From Gautieria morchelliformis (Eukaryota > Basidiomycota > Agaricomycetes > Gomphales > Gomphaceae), in the NCBI GenBank assembly GCA_015179125.1, contig WHVA01000101.1:62001-126000 (forward strand): a DNA stretch of 64,000 bases. Direction: 5' to 3'. Both the position numbers and the translations under genes were made by a program. Each line of letters opens with the position of its first letter. The first letter of the stretch is position 1. The notes beneath the pieces were generated by a model. The model saw only the letters and a program-made list of their open reading frames with translations. It had not been told where the DNA came from and did no database searches. Shown piece after piece: positions 63,378-64,000 of the stretch.

Positions 63378-64000
63378 GTCGATACTGTGTTTACGTCTCG
63401 GGCTCTAGAAGGCGGGAGGATGTAGCGGTAACGAGTAACTGTAGAGAGTGAATGCCCAATTACGGAGTCTTATATGGAGTAATGTAACCGGGAGCACACA
63501 AATAAGGCCGGGACCCTGGGACATAACTTTGATTGAACAAGGAGTAGTAACCGTTGGCGCGCTAGATCTACTAGGGCACAGAATACACAGCCTCAGGTCG
63601 AAGCGAGTTGGGCGTCCACAGTCGCAGGAAAGGAGCTGGAGTTTGACGAGAAGCACGCGAGCGAGGCACGAACATGAGAAGGTCTCGGCTTGACGAGTGC
63701 GCCGGGAATTGCTGGCGCTTGATGATCCTTGATCGGAATTCTTGCGGAGGACACAATCCTCACACGGAGGCGGCCCGATAAGGTATTATTTCCGCCCCGT
63801 TCCGTTTCCGTTAGCAACCTTGTTGGGATGTGCAGGCAATGTATGTTTCGGACAATGCACGCGCCGAGGATGCCTCGAATACCATTGTCATGTCGCTGAG
63901 CAGCAATGCGTTTCCGAAGAAACACTATCAAAACAAACGAGACCCTTGTGTGGCAGACCTGACGCTTGCTTCTCTGATAATAAATGGTGATCGGTAAAAA
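63378..64000. other. Right-edge intergenic stretch
   Basis: It contains the 5' flank of the Zn2Cys6 factor. Frames on both strands (for example 63593-63931 minus and 63742-63990 plus) lack recognisable motifs and overlap one another. No gene is called. Confidence 0.45.

Overview
The window is nuclear DNA of a filamentous basidiomycete, most likely an agaricomycete. The evidence is dense genes split by many introns of about 45-65 nt, fungal-only families (Zn2Cys6 regulator, Shr3, Sen34, serine-rich cupredoxin, DUF6532-like protein), and basidiomycete-type mobile elements (a Plavaka-like relic, hAT, Tc1/mariner, a Gypsy chromovirus). Order or genus cannot be read from the sequence. All exon structures are hand-read and untested against transcripts.

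Layout. 1-180: 5' end of transaldolase on the minus strand. 541-12645: a mosaic of transposon pieces and broken host genes. It holds GC-rich hAT-like repeat blocks, a mirrored pair of repeats whose two arms lie at opposite ends of the region, a PRP8 fragment joined to a P450 fragment, a divergent pair (DUF6532-like protein and a Plavaka-like relic), a hAT transposase tail abutting a decayed P450 gene, and a Tc1/mariner copy whose 332-aa DD34E transposase still reads through with four introns. 12674-20197: a complete LTR-to-LTR Gypsy chromovirus. Its gag and pol are frameshifted and the reverse transcriptase/RNase H core is missing, but an unrelated 658-aa ORF between integrase and 3' LTR is intact. 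20236-20606: a two-copy tandem repeat.

21233 to about 63400 is conserved euchromatin: two-domain cupredoxin GPI protein, Lcp5/neuroguidin, PAN2, PDCD5, NOT4, a small membrane protein, DCN1, CIA2/MIP18, SPF45, SDH1, a TBC RabGAP, MOT1, a single-pass membrane protein, a small hydrophilic protein, an Iojap/RsfS-like mitochondrial protein, SHR3, a GDSL esterase (IAH1), SEN34, EI24-like and a Zn2Cys6 factor. Several are divergent pairs with very short spacers (PAN2/PDCD5, DCN1/CIA2, RsfS-like/SHR3). The deadenylase catalytic subunit PAN2 and the CCR4-NOT ubiquitin ligase NOT4 lie either side of PDCD5, which is a striking neighbourhood for mRNA decay although it may be chance.

The best candidates for something undescribed are the intact 658-aa ORF carried by an otherwise dead LTR element, and the divergent DUF6532-like/zinc-finger pair in the repeat island.
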